A stretch of DNA of 64,000 nucleotides, from positions 3,038,001 to 3,102,000 of the forward strand of contig NZ_CP024627.1 of NCBI RefSeq assembly GCF_024449095.1, written 5' to 3'. A program made the position numbers and the translations under genes. The DNA is from Vibrio coralliilyticus. GTDB taxonomy: Bacteria > Pseudomonadota > Gammaproteobacteria > Enterobacterales > Vibrionaceae. The notes beneath the pieces are model-generated. The model was not told the origin of the DNA and did not search any database. It saw nothing but the letters and a program-made list of their open reading frames with translations. This document shows positions 56,899 through 64,000 of the stretch, piece by piece (positions within the stretch are counted from its first letter, which is position 1; each line of letters opens with the position of its first letter).

Positions 56899-57513
56899 TT
56901 ACATCCAATCTGTATTGCGGATAATACCTACCGCCAAGCCCTCAATTGCAAGGTGCTGACAAGTTAGGTCAACTTTAATCGGCTCAAACTCTTCATTTTC
57001 AGCATGCAGCAACACGGTTGAACCTTTACGCTCCAATCGCTTCACTGTCACATCTTCATCTACCCGAGCGACCACAACCTGTCCGTCATGAACATCTTGT
57101 GTCTTATGCACAGCAAGCAGGTCCCCGTCCATAATGCCAATATCTTTCATACTTTCGCCGTTCACACGCAGTAGAAAGTCTGCTTGTGGTTTGAACATAG
57201 CAGGGTCAACCTGATAGTGCGCCTCGACATGTTCCTGAGCCAAAATGGGTTCACCCGCGGCAACCTGACCAATCAAAGGCAAGCCATCATTAGCCGCCTC
57301 TTCTAGCAAGATACGAATCCCACGGGAGGCACCAGGGATAATCTCAATGGCTTGCTTACGCGCGAGAGCTTTCAGGTGCTCTTCAGCAGCATTCGCAGAG
57401 CGGAAACCCAACTCGCGGGCAATTTCGGCACGCGTTGGAGGCATGCCTGTGTCATCAATTTTACTCTTTATCAGATCAAATACTTGTTGCTGGCGTGGCG
57501 TTAGCGGCTTCAT
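56899..57513 (-). CDS. lexA: LexA repressor
   Basis: SOS master repressor, self-cleaved when RecA is activated. The 204 residues have an N-terminal winged helix ([31 protein letters not shown]), the scissile A86-G87 in VAAGEP, catalytic Ser121 (NGESMKD) and Lys158 (VTVKRL). Two SOS boxes precede it, so it is autoregulated. It is divergent from dgkA, as in enterics. Confidence 0.98.
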   Translation of the reverse strand: MKPLTPRQQQVFDLIKSKIDDTGMPPTRAEIARELGFRSANAAEEHLKALARKQAIEIIPGASRGIRILLEEAANDGLPLIGQVAAGEPILAQEHVEAHYQVDPAMFKPQADFLLRVNGESMKDIGIMDGDLLAVHKTQDVHDGQVVVARVDEDVTVKRLERKGSTVLLHAENEEFEPIKVDLTCQHLAIEGLAVGIIRNTDWM

Positions 57514-57520
57514 AAGTCAC

Positions 57521-57556
57521 CTGTCTTTTTATACAGTTAACTGTGAGTATATCCAG
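57521..57556. promoter_or_regulatory. Two LexA (SOS) boxes upstream of lexA
   Basis: CTGTCTTTTTATACAG (57521-57536) is a perfect CTGT-N8-ACAG. CTGTGAGTATATCCAG (57541-57556) has one deviation in the last tetrad. Two boxes in tandem are also known for E. coli lexA. Confidence 0.92.
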
Positions 57557-57611
57557 TAATGGTTTAAATGAAAAGCCAATTGCTGGTTTTTTGATAGAGT
57601 TAAACTTTTGA

Positions 57612-58040
57612 CTAGAAAAACAATACTTCCACCCACACGTAACCAGTCAATAGCATAGTGATCATAACCGCAGCTGATCCAATATCTTTCGCTCTACCAG
57701 CCAACTCATGCTGCTCTTGACCTATACGATCAACAACAGCTTCAATCGCACTATTAAATAACTCAGCAATCAAAACCAGCATCACAGTCGCAATCAGCAA
57801 TATGCGTTCACTTTGAGTGACATCTAGCCAAAATGCCGTGGGAATCATCAACGCAGCAAGTACCACTTCCTCTCGAAATGCAGGTTCATTTTGAAAGGCG
57901 GCCTTTAAGCCTTGGCATGAGTAACGGGTGGCATTTTTAATACGTTTAAAACCATGAAGTGTTTTTTGCGGCACAGCATTTTCTCTTGAATTATTAAGTA
58001 GATGATTTGAGTTTGGTGAAATTGGCGTTTTCGTGTTCAA
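57612..58040 (-). CDS. dgkA: Diacylglycerol kinase
   Basis: Small inner-membrane enzyme that recycles diacylglycerol to phosphatidic acid. The core (about residues 35-142) has three helices and the signature ELFNSAIEAVVDRIG plus GRAKDIGSAAVM. At 142 residues it is about 20 longer than the enteric enzyme, because of a polar N-terminal extension (TPISPNSNHLLNNSREN); a later start is possible but no better Met is close. It lies between lexA and plsB and is divergent from plsB, the known arrangement of these lipid genes. Confidence 0.94.
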   Translation of the reverse strand: MNTKTPISPNSNHLLNNSRENAVPQKTLHGFKRIKNATRYSCQGLKAAFQNEPAFREEVVLAALMIPTAFWLDVTQSERILLIATVMLVLIAELFNSAIEAVVDRIGQEQHELAGRAKDIGSAAVMITMLLTGYVWVEVLFF

Positions 58041-58179
58041 TTTACAGTAAAAGGTTCGACCAGTTTCTGATATCCTTGCAGCCTTGAAAATATCAGCTTA
58101 AGTACAGCGTCTGCTTCTACAATAAAGAAGATGGAACACGGCTTTTGCGATTTATCTGTTTTTTGAGGCCAAGAACCTT

Positions 58180-60615
58180 ATGTCTTCCGGACAACCACTA
58201 TCGAGTTCCTTACTAAAGCTGCCTTTGTCGGTGATGGTCAAAGGAACCGCGATTCCTTCAAATCCTATTGAAGATCATAGCATTGATGTAAACAAACCCA
58301 TTATCTATGCCCTGCCTTATCGCTCAAGTGTCGATTTAATCACGCTACAAATGCAGGTCATTCGCTTAGGCTTACCAGATCCACTTGAACCCGTCGAGAT
58401 CAATGGTAAGTCGTTCCAGCGTTATGTATTTACCTCTTCACGTCAAACTGTAATGAATAGCGACCAAGGTGTTCCTAACGAATCCATTGCGCTCTTCTCT
58501 GATTTACTAGAACAGCACAAATTTGACCGTGAACTGGACGTTCAAGTCCTTCCTACCACCGTGTTATGGGGTCGGAAACCAGGAAAAGAGTCACAGCAAA
58601 CGCCTTACTTGCAGTCACTCAATGGCCCCGAAAAAGCGTTAGCTGTATTAAGATCAGGTCGAGATTGCTTGGTACGTATCAGCCCCGTAGTTTCTTTACG
58701 TTATATGGCAGACTCACACGGCACCGACACGGCGATAGCGCACAAGTTAGCCCGCGTCGCACGTATCCATTTCTCGCGGCAAAAGCTTGCGGCCTCTGGC
58801 CCTAACTTACCCAATCGTCAAGCGCTATTTAATCGTCTTATGAAGTCCAAAGCGATTGAGAAAGTAATTGAAGATGAGGCAAAAGCGAAGGGAATATCTC
58901 TTGATAAAGCGCGCCAAGAAGCTCACAACATCATGGATGAAATTGCTGCTGATTTTTCCTACTCTTTGGTCAGAAATGGCGATCGCCTACTGAGCTGGCT
59001 GTGGAACCGTATCTATCAGGGCTTAAACATAAACAATGCCTCAACCGTGCGTAAGCTAGCTCAAGACGGCCACGAGATTGTTTATGTTCCATGTCATCGC
59101 AGTCATATGGATTACTTACTGCTGTCTTACGTCTTGTACCATGAAGGCATGGTACCTCCGCATATCGCAGCAGGTATTAACCTCAATTTCTTCCCAGCCG
59201 GACCACTATTCCGTCGCGGTGGTGCGTTCTTTATTCGCCGTAGCTTTAAAGGCAATAAACTCTATTCGACCATTTTCCGTGAATACCTCGCAGAACTGTT
59301 CTCAAAAGGTTACTCGGTAGAGTACTTCAGTGAAGGCGGACGCTCACGTACTGGCCGACTGCTGCAGGCAAAAACTGGCATGTTGGCGATGACTATTCAA
59401 GCCATGTTACGTGGTCTCAACCGCCCAGTGACACTGGTGCCAGTATACATTGGTTATGAACACGTAATGGAAGTCAGCACCTACGCCAAGGAACTGCGTG
59501 GTAAGCGTAAAGAAAAAGAAAACGCTGGGCTGGTCCTACGAACAATTCGTAAGCTACGTAACTTCGGCCAGGGCTACGTGAACTTTGGTGAACCTATCCC
59601 TCTGAATCAATATCTCAATGAGAACGCGCCAGAATGGACACAAGACATAGACCCAATGGGTACAACCAAGCCACAATGGCTAAACCCTGTGGTCAATGAC
59701 CTTGCGATTAAGATGATGACGCACATCAATGATGCCGCTGCAACTAACGCATTAACTTTGTGTGCTACCGCGCTGCTGGCTTCACGTCAACGCGCGTTGT
59801 CTCGCGACAGCTTAGTGAAACAAATCGAATGTTACCTCTCTTTACTCAAGAACGTGCCATATTCATCCACGTATACAGTGCCAAGTGAGGATGCAGAAGC
59901 GCTAGTCAAACATGCCGAGTCACTCGATAAGTTTGTGATTGAGTCAGATACCATGGGCGACATTGTCTCTCTTGATCGCAATCAGTCCATTCTGATGACT
60001 TACTATCGCAACAACATTATTCATTTGTTCGCAATTCCATCTCTCATCGCACAAATGCTGATCCGTCATCAGCAACTGAACCTGGAAAAAATCAAAGCCA
60101 ATGTGGCCTTGGTTTACCCATTCTTAAAACAAGAGTTATTCCTGAGTATTGAAGAAGAGCAGCTTGGCGATGTTACCGAAGCCTACATCGAAGAGATTGC
60201 TCGTCTTGGATTGGTGGTGATTGATACGGAGCAAAACGTGTCACTTAAGCAGGGGAATACTCAGGTGCTGATGCTGCTAGGCCGCACGATCACAGAAACT
60301 TTGCAACGTTACTCAATCACTCTCAACTTGCTGACAGCCAACCCTGAGTTGGGTAAAGCGGATCTAGAGCAAAAGAGCCAAGAAATCGCACAACGTTTGG
60401 GACGTTTGCATGGTATCAACGCACCTGAGTTTTTTGATAAAGGTGTCTTCTCGTCCATGTTTACCACTCTCAAACAGCAAGCGTATTTGGACAATGAAGG
60501 CAACTGCGATCAGGAGAAAAGTCAGATACTTGCCGATCTTCTTTATTCGATGCTTTATCCCGAAGTGCGGTTGACAATAAAAGAAAGTATTTGTCAGGTA
60601 AGTGAAGCCGTGTGA
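58180..60615 (+). CDS. plsB: Glycerol-3-phosphate O-acyltransferase
   Basis: Inner-membrane enzyme that acylates sn-1 of glycerol 3-phosphate, the first step of phospholipid synthesis. The 811 residues include the catalytic HxxxxD motif near residue 305 ([15 protein letters not shown]), the [13 protein letters not shown] block, [12 protein letters not shown] and [15 protein letters not shown] lies upstream of the ATG. It is convergent with ubiCA across a strong terminator. Confidence 0.97.
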   Translation: MSSGQPLSSSLLKLPLSVMVKGTAIPSNPIEDHSIDVNKPIIYALPYRSSVDLITLQMQVIRLGLPDPLEPVEINGKSFQRYVFTSSRQTVMNSDQGVPNESIALFSDLLEQHKFDRELDVQVLPTTVLWGRKPGKESQQTPYLQSLNGPEKALAVLRSGRDCLVRISPVVSLRYMADSHGTDTAIAHKLARVARIHFSRQKLAASGPNLPNRQALFNRLMKSKAIEKVIEDEAKAKGISLDKARQEAHNIMDEIAADFSYSLVRNGDRLLSWLWNRIYQGLNINNASTVRKLAQDGHEIVYVPCHRSHMDYLLLSYVLYHEGMVPPHIAAGINLNFFPAGPLFRRGGAFFIRRSFKGNKLYSTIFREYLAELFSKGYSVEYFSEGGRSRTGRLLQAKTGMLAMTIQAMLRGLNRPVTLVPVYIGYEHVMEVSTYAKELRGKRKEKENAGLVLRTIRKLRNFGQGYVNFGEPIPLNQYLNENAPEWTQDIDPMGTTKPQWLNPVVNDLAIKMMTHINDAAATNALTLCATALLASRQRALSRDSLVKQIECYLSLLKNVPYSSTYTVPSEDAEALVKHAESLDKFVIESDTMGDIVSLDRNQSILMTYYRNNIIHLFAIPSLIAQMLIRHQQLNLEKIKANVALVYPFLKQELFLSIEEEQLGDVTEAYIEEIARLGLVVIDTEQNVSLKQGNTQVLMLLGRTITETLQRYSITLNLLTANPELGKADLEQKSQEIAQRLGRLHGINAPEFFDKGVFSSMFTTLKQQAYLDNEGNCDQEKSQILADLLYSMLYPEVRLTIKESICQVSEAV

Positions 60616-60633
60616 TCACTGAGTAAGACACAT

Positions 60634-60669
60634 AAAAAGGGCATCCTCATTGGATGCCCTTCCTTTTTG
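60634..60669. terminator. Terminator between plsB and ubiA
   Basis: Stem GGGCATCC / GGATGCCC (60639-60659) with A-run before and TTCCTTTTT after. Confidence 0.85.
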
Positions 60670-60670
60670 C

Positions 60671-61527
60671 TTACCAGAATGCCGTCAACAATCCGATAGT
60701 AATAACCATCCCAACGTAGTTATTGTTGAGAAATGCCTGGAAGCACAAATCTCGCTGACGATGACGGATAAGGTGCTGCTGAAAAACAAACAAAGCACCC
60801 GCAACCAATAGACTCCAGTAGTAACTCGCTCCCAGTTGATACCAATTACCCAGCGTAATTAACATCGCCATCGTCACCAGCTGCAATGCACCTATGATCA
60901 TTTTGTCGTAGCGGCCAAATAGAATCGCTGTCGATTTAACACCAATTTTCAAATCATCATCTCGATCAACCATCGCATATTGCGTGTCATAGGCTATCGT
61001 CCACAACGCATTTATCGCGAAGATAAACCACACCATCGTAGGTAGTTCATTCGCTTGAGCAGCCCAAGCCATCGGAATCGACCAACTAAAAGCTAACCCA
61101 GGAACAACTGAGGTAAGTGCGTATAACGCTTCATAAAAGGATAAATAAAGGCGAGAAATAACCCAACCAAAGAGAGCTGAATGGTCAGCGCGTTCATCGT
61201 CAGCACTAATAAGAACGACGCCACCGATAACACTAAAAACAAGCCGAGAGCCTCTTTTGGTGTTACACGCCCAGAAGGCAGAGGTCGCGCACTGGTACGC
61301 TTAACGTGGCCATCCACTTTACGATCCGCAAAGTCATTGATCACACACCCCGCTGAACGCATAAACAATACGCCAAGGGCAAACACAACCAGCACGATGG
61401 GATCAGGCACGCCTTGTGCCGCGATCACTAACGACCACATGGTTGGCCAAAGTAGCAGCAAGGTGCCAATTGGCTTATCCATGCGCATCAACTGCCAATA
61501 CGCCTGAGCTTTAGTGGCCGTCGTCAT
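60671..61527 (-). pseudogene. ubiA: 4-hydroxybenzoate octaprenyltransferase, interrupted by a frameshift
   Basis: UbiA prenylates 4-hydroxybenzoate in the inner membrane to start ubiquinone assembly. The frame from 61527 reads [19 protein letters not shown], has the first Asp motif [10 protein letters not shown], and stops at TAG 61093-61095 after LPQLFLG. The remainder, from about 61092 to 60671 in another frame, contains [12 protein letters not shown], the second Asp motif [12 protein letters not shown] and a normal C-terminus. Adding one T (GGTTAGC to GGTTTAGC on the minus strand, at 61095-61096) restores an uninterrupted 285-residue protein. The lesion separates the two catalytic motifs. 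It may be a sequencing error. It abuts ubiC. Confidence 0.88.
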
Positions 61528-62067
61528 TTACACGCTCTCCTTTGAGTACATTGGTGCAGTAGGCAAAAACAGCTCTGCCACTAGCATAGGTTTGTGGTTC
61601 ATCCATAAACGAGAGCGACGAGCAAGAAACTCACCATCGGGCGTTTTTGCCCAGCCCACTTGGAGTGCATCACGGTGGACATTTTCGGCATTAAACACCG
61701 TGAGCCCCAGAGGGATCTCTCCCTGACGGGTCAGATCATACTGTTGACCATCCATTGATGACTGTGGGATCAAGGTTCTGCCCAACACCCAAGGTTGCTT
61801 ATCGCCTTTCAAGACCACTTTACGCAGCAAACATTCTTCTTTTGCCAGTAACTGAATCTCCTGTGACGTGAGCTTCTCAGCTTTAACCACTTTGTTGTGC
61901 AATAAGTCGACACTTAACGTTTGGCAGTGGGACTCCAATAAACGTGACAATGAGCCCTGTTCTAACAACCAATTTTCCGCACTCTGTGTAGGAAAGCTAA
62001 ACTTATCAGGATCTTGCCATTCAACCTGACGAAGGGCAGATAAATAAAGCGAAGTAGATTGATTCAT
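61528..62067 (-). CDS. ubiC: Chorismate pyruvate-lyase
   Basis: Removes pyruvate from chorismate to give 4-hydroxybenzoate, the substrate of UbiA. The 179-residue protein has the family segments WLLEQGSLSRLLE, EVRREVVL-like CLLRKVVLKGD and WVLGRTLIPQS with the conserved Arg and Glu (LVAELFLP) of the active site. I start at ATG 62067 (MNQSTSLYLSAL); a TTG four codons upstream is also in frame. The stop directly abuts the ubiA start, and the ubiA ribosome site GGAGAG lies inside the end of ubiC, so the two are coupled. Confidence 0.93.
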   Translation of the reverse strand: MNQSTSLYLSALRQVEWQDPDKFSFPTQSAENWLLEQGSLSRLLESHCQTLSVDLLHNKVVKAEKLTSQEIQLLAKEECLLRKVVLKGDKQPWVLGRTLIPQSSMDGQQYDLTRQGEIPLGLTVFNAENVHRDALQVGWAKTPDGEFLARRSRLWMNHKPMLVAELFLPTAPMYSKESV

Positions 62068-62231
62068 ACTAGTATTCAATAAGTAGCCTTATCATCGTAC
62101 AATAAAGCTTTGATCTTTGTTGTTAACCACTCATCGAGTGTTTAACGCATAATTATTACAAATAGATGCTCTATTGTAACAAGACTCAGGCGATTCGAGT
62201 ATCGTGATTAGAAGAAAGAAAAGACAGAAAT

Positions 62232-62639
62232 ATGATTAAACGTTACTTAGTCCAAATATTTGTCGCCTTGTGCGTCTTGGCCAGTTTTCCATCCATGGCA
62301 GAAGAAAGCGGAGAGCCGAAACTGGCGTACTTTACTCTTGAGCCAGATCTCACCACTAATTTCTATACCCAAGGCAAAAAGCTGGGCTACATTCAGGTTC
62401 GTATTGATATCATGGTGGCCAACGAAAGTGACTTAGCCATCATCGAGCTTCACCAGCCTTTGATTCGAGATGCGGTGATCGAGCTACTTGGCAAGCAGTC
62501 TTCAGATACGATCACCTCTTTAGCTGGTCGTGAAGACTTGCGTAAAAACTTAGTCGAGCAATTGAACTCGATTCTACTACCCGAAACAGGGCGCACCATT
62601 ATTGCTGACTTGTTGTTTACCAAGTACCTCTATCAATAA
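62232..62639 (+). CDS. FliL-domain protein with a cleavable signal peptide
   Basis: A 135-residue exported protein. The N-terminus MIKRYLVQIFVALCVLASFPSMA/EE looks like a cleavable signal peptide, followed by a FliL-type domain (LAYFTLEPDLTTNFYTQGKKLGYIQVRIDIMV, then VEQLNSILLPETGRTIIADLLFTKYLYQ). Flagellar FliL is normally a membrane-anchored stator-associated protein in a fli operon. Here the gene stands alone beside glpG, far from any flagellar gene in the window, so it may be a periplasmic FliL paralogue. Role uncertain. Confidence 0.8.
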   Translation: MIKRYLVQIFVALCVLASFPSMAEESGEPKLAYFTLEPDLTTNFYTQGKKLGYIQVRIDIMVANESDLAIIELHQPLIRDAVIELLGKQSSDTITSLAGREDLRKNLVEQLNSILLPETGRTIIADLLFTKYLYQ

Positions 62640-62647
62640 CCTGACGA

Positions 62648-62676
62648 ACAAAAAAGCGGCCGAAGCCGCTTTTTTA
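62648..62676. terminator. Bidirectional terminator between the FliL-domain gene and glpG
   Basis: Stem AAGCGGC / GCCGCTT with loop CGAA-type centre, A-run before and TTTTTT after (62650-62673). Confidence 0.9.
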
Positions 62677-63504
62677 TGTTCTGGATCGGCTAGCATCAAC
62701 CAAGCCCAATACAACTCCAGAAAGTAACCCCACCAGGTGAGCTGTATTAGCAATTGCCATAAACGGCTGAACAAACCCCAACACCAGCCACACTAACATG
62801 AAACCAATAACCGGTTTAGGTATGTTCAAGCCAAGCTGAGGGGCTTTGTATCCGAGCATCCATAAATACCCAACCAAGGCATACACGACACCTGACAATC
62901 CACCAAAGTTTGCACCTTCAACCCAGTATTGCCCTGCTCCAGAAAGCGCTGCCGACACCAAAAATAGCTGTAAAAGCTTTTTCGCTCCTAGGCGCTGTTC
63001 AATATCACCACCAAGCTGCCACCACCATAACAAGTTAAACGCTATGTGTACGACAGAAAAATGCAAAACCGCATGACTGACCCAGCGCCATAACTGCCAT
63101 TCTTGTCCAGCGAGTGCGGGAAAGTGCAACGCTGAAAACACTGCTTGCCCAGCGCCAAACTGCTGCAAGGTAAAAATCACAACACTGATCAACATAACCG
63201 CTAATGTTATCGGACCTGCTTTGGCTTTGACCATCGACAACATACTCGGCGACTGGTAGCTAAATTGGCTGGTGCGCGTCTCTGCCATCTCCCACGAAGC
63301 AGCTTGATATTTGCTATCACTTGGATTATCGAGGAAGTGCTGTAGCTCAGCCTCGACTTCCACCTGATGTTGAGAGTCGCTGAGCCACAGTGCAAACTGA
63401 CCACTTCCTTCCGGCATCATTTTCACATCAATACGGCGCGAGGCCATATAATCAATGAACGCTTGTGCCATGCGCGGATTGGAAATCGAAATCAGTCTTA
63501 TCAT
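62674..63504 (-). CDS. glpG: Rhomboid intramembrane serine protease GlpG
   Basis: Inner-membrane protease cutting transmembrane substrates. The 276 residues have an N-terminal cytoplasmic domain (1-90), then six membrane helices. The catalytic dyad is S204 in GGLSGVVYAL and H256 in NTAHLVGLLSG; the oxyanion His lies in VVHIAFNLLWWW. AGGAAC precedes the ATG. It starts 8 bp after glpE, so glpE-glpG is an operon; the regulator glpR that follows in enterics is absent here. Confidence 0.96.
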   Translation of the reverse strand: MIRLISISNPRMAQAFIDYMASRRIDVKMMPEGSGQFALWLSDSQHQVEVEAELQHFLDNPSDSKYQAASWEMAETRTSQFSYQSPSMLSMVKAKAGPITLAVMLISVVIFTLQQFGAGQAVFSALHFPALAGQEWQLWRWVSHAVLHFSVVHIAFNLLWWWQLGGDIEQRLGAKKLLQLFLVSAALSGAGQYWVEGANFGGLSGVVYALVGYLWMLGYKAPQLGLNIPKPVIGFMLVWLVLGFVQPFMAIANTAHLVGLLSGVVLGLVDASRSRT

Positions 63505-63512
63505 AGCGGTTC

Positions 63513-63839
63513 CTATGGCATGTGAGATTCAATAGGCAAATCAGCGCGTTGCCAAGCTTCAAAGCCTCCATCCACACTATACACCTGCTCAAAGCCTTGG
63601 TTAACCAAATATTGTGCTGCGCCTTGGCTGCTAATGCCGTGGTAGCACATCACTAGAATAGGTTGCTCAAACTCCACTTCATCCATAAGTTGAACAATCG
63701 TGTCATTCGTTAGATGGTATGCAGCCTGTGGGTGAGCCACAGCGAAAGACTGCGGATCGCGAATGTCGACAAGGCGAGCGTCACCTTGCTCCAGCAATGC
63801 CTGCGCCCCTGCGACATCAATGTGTTGAAACTGGTCCAT
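63513..63839 (-). CDS. glpE: Thiosulfate sulfurtransferase GlpE
   Basis: Single-domain rhodanese transferring sulfane sulfur from thiosulfate to cyanide or thioredoxin. The 108 residues carry catalytic Cys65 in [13 protein letters not shown], matching E. coli GlpE numbering, and the CH2 motif [13 protein letters not shown] start at ATG 63839 ([13 protein letters not shown]); eight more codons are open upstream. Confidence 0.95.
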   Translation of the reverse strand: MDQFQHIDVAGAQALLEQGDARLVDIRDPQSFAVAHPQAAYHLTNDTIVQLMDEVEFEQPILVMCYHGISSQGAAQYLVNQGFEQVYSVDGGFEAWQRADLPIESHMP

Positions 63840-63919
63840 TTGCTGTCTCTTGAAAAGAATCATTGTTGATTGTCATTGTAACCTATCCAGTGGTTAACAA
63901 GTACACCGCAGCTGTAGGG

Positions 63920-63958
63920 TTATCCACTTGCGATCATTTATTCACCGTTTGTGGATAA
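63920..63958. promoter_or_regulatory. Pair of opposed DnaA-box-like 9-mers
   Basis: TTATCCACT (63920-63928) is one base from, and TGTGGATAA (63950-63958) is exactly, the DnaA box TTATCCACA (the latter on the minus strand). A GATC lies between them (63932-63935). This is upstream of glpE in the last 160 bp of the window, where I see no gene. Confidence 0.45.
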
Positions 63959-64000
63959 AGCTGTGAATTACGTTGATAAAGTAGTTTTACAATTCTGGAT

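Noticed and set aside
60671..61072. The C-terminal ubiA fragment as a separate gene
   Set aside because: Its Met is an internal UbiA residue, and one added base joins it to the N-terminal half in a continuous protein.

Overview
This window is a chromosomal segment from a Vibrio-like gammaproteobacterium (Vibrionaceae). Four features point there: the gene content, an ArgH protein with a fused acetyltransferase domain, a peroxiredoxin-glutaredoxin fusion beside oxyR, and an rRNA operon whose spacer carries tRNA-Glu, Lys, Ala and Val. Almost everything is core housekeeping DNA. I see no prophage, transposase, CRISPR array or integrative element. I cannot name the species from the sequence alone.

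Layout. 1-5,000: rraA (cut by the window edge) and menA; efp divergent from its modification gene epmB; a prepilin-like gene; an MgtC-family gene; pfkA. 5,200-9,000: envelope stress and metal efflux (fieF, cpxP, and divergent cpxRA with a CpxR box). 9,000-12,900: sodA with a Fur box, trmL, trpS, gph, rpe. 12,900-21,100: dam, damX, aroB, aroK and the type IV pilus assembly operon pilMNOPQ, all on the minus strand. 21,200-27,200: mrcA, oxyR divergent from the hybrid peroxiredoxin across a near-perfect OxyR operator, and a flavoprotein disulfide reductase. 27,200-34,700: a RidA protein, a small Cys-rich membrane protein, and the arginine cluster argC-B-G-H(A), with argE divergent and two tandem ARG-box pairs.

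34,800-46,200: two complete rRNA operons in direct tandem on the minus strand, only 381 bp apart (16S to 5S). The upstream copy has no spacer tRNA. The downstream copy has four spacer tRNAs and a distal tRNA-Asp. The copies differ by paired, structure-preserving substitutions in 5S, 16S and 23S, so they are mosaic rather than a fresh duplication.

46,300-64,000: a membrane-anchored RRM protein, murI, a COG2102/DUF71 ATPase, btuB under a cobalamin riboswitch, trmA, yijD-fabR, sthA, a Fur-box operon (methyltransferase plus a DinF-like MATE exporter), lexA with two SOS boxes, dgkA, plsB, ubiCA with a frameshift in ubiA, a FliL-domain protein, and glpE-glpG.

Many genes face a recognisable operator (CpxR, OxyR, Fur, ArgR, LexA, B12 riboswitch), so regulation can be read directly here. 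The most useful leads are the rrn mosaicism, the ubiA frameshift, the Fur-controlled methyltransferase-exporter pair behind lexA, the membrane RRM protein beside the rrn promoters, a hairpin that touches the mgtC-like Shine-Dalgarno sequence, and a large inverted repeat ahead of trmA.
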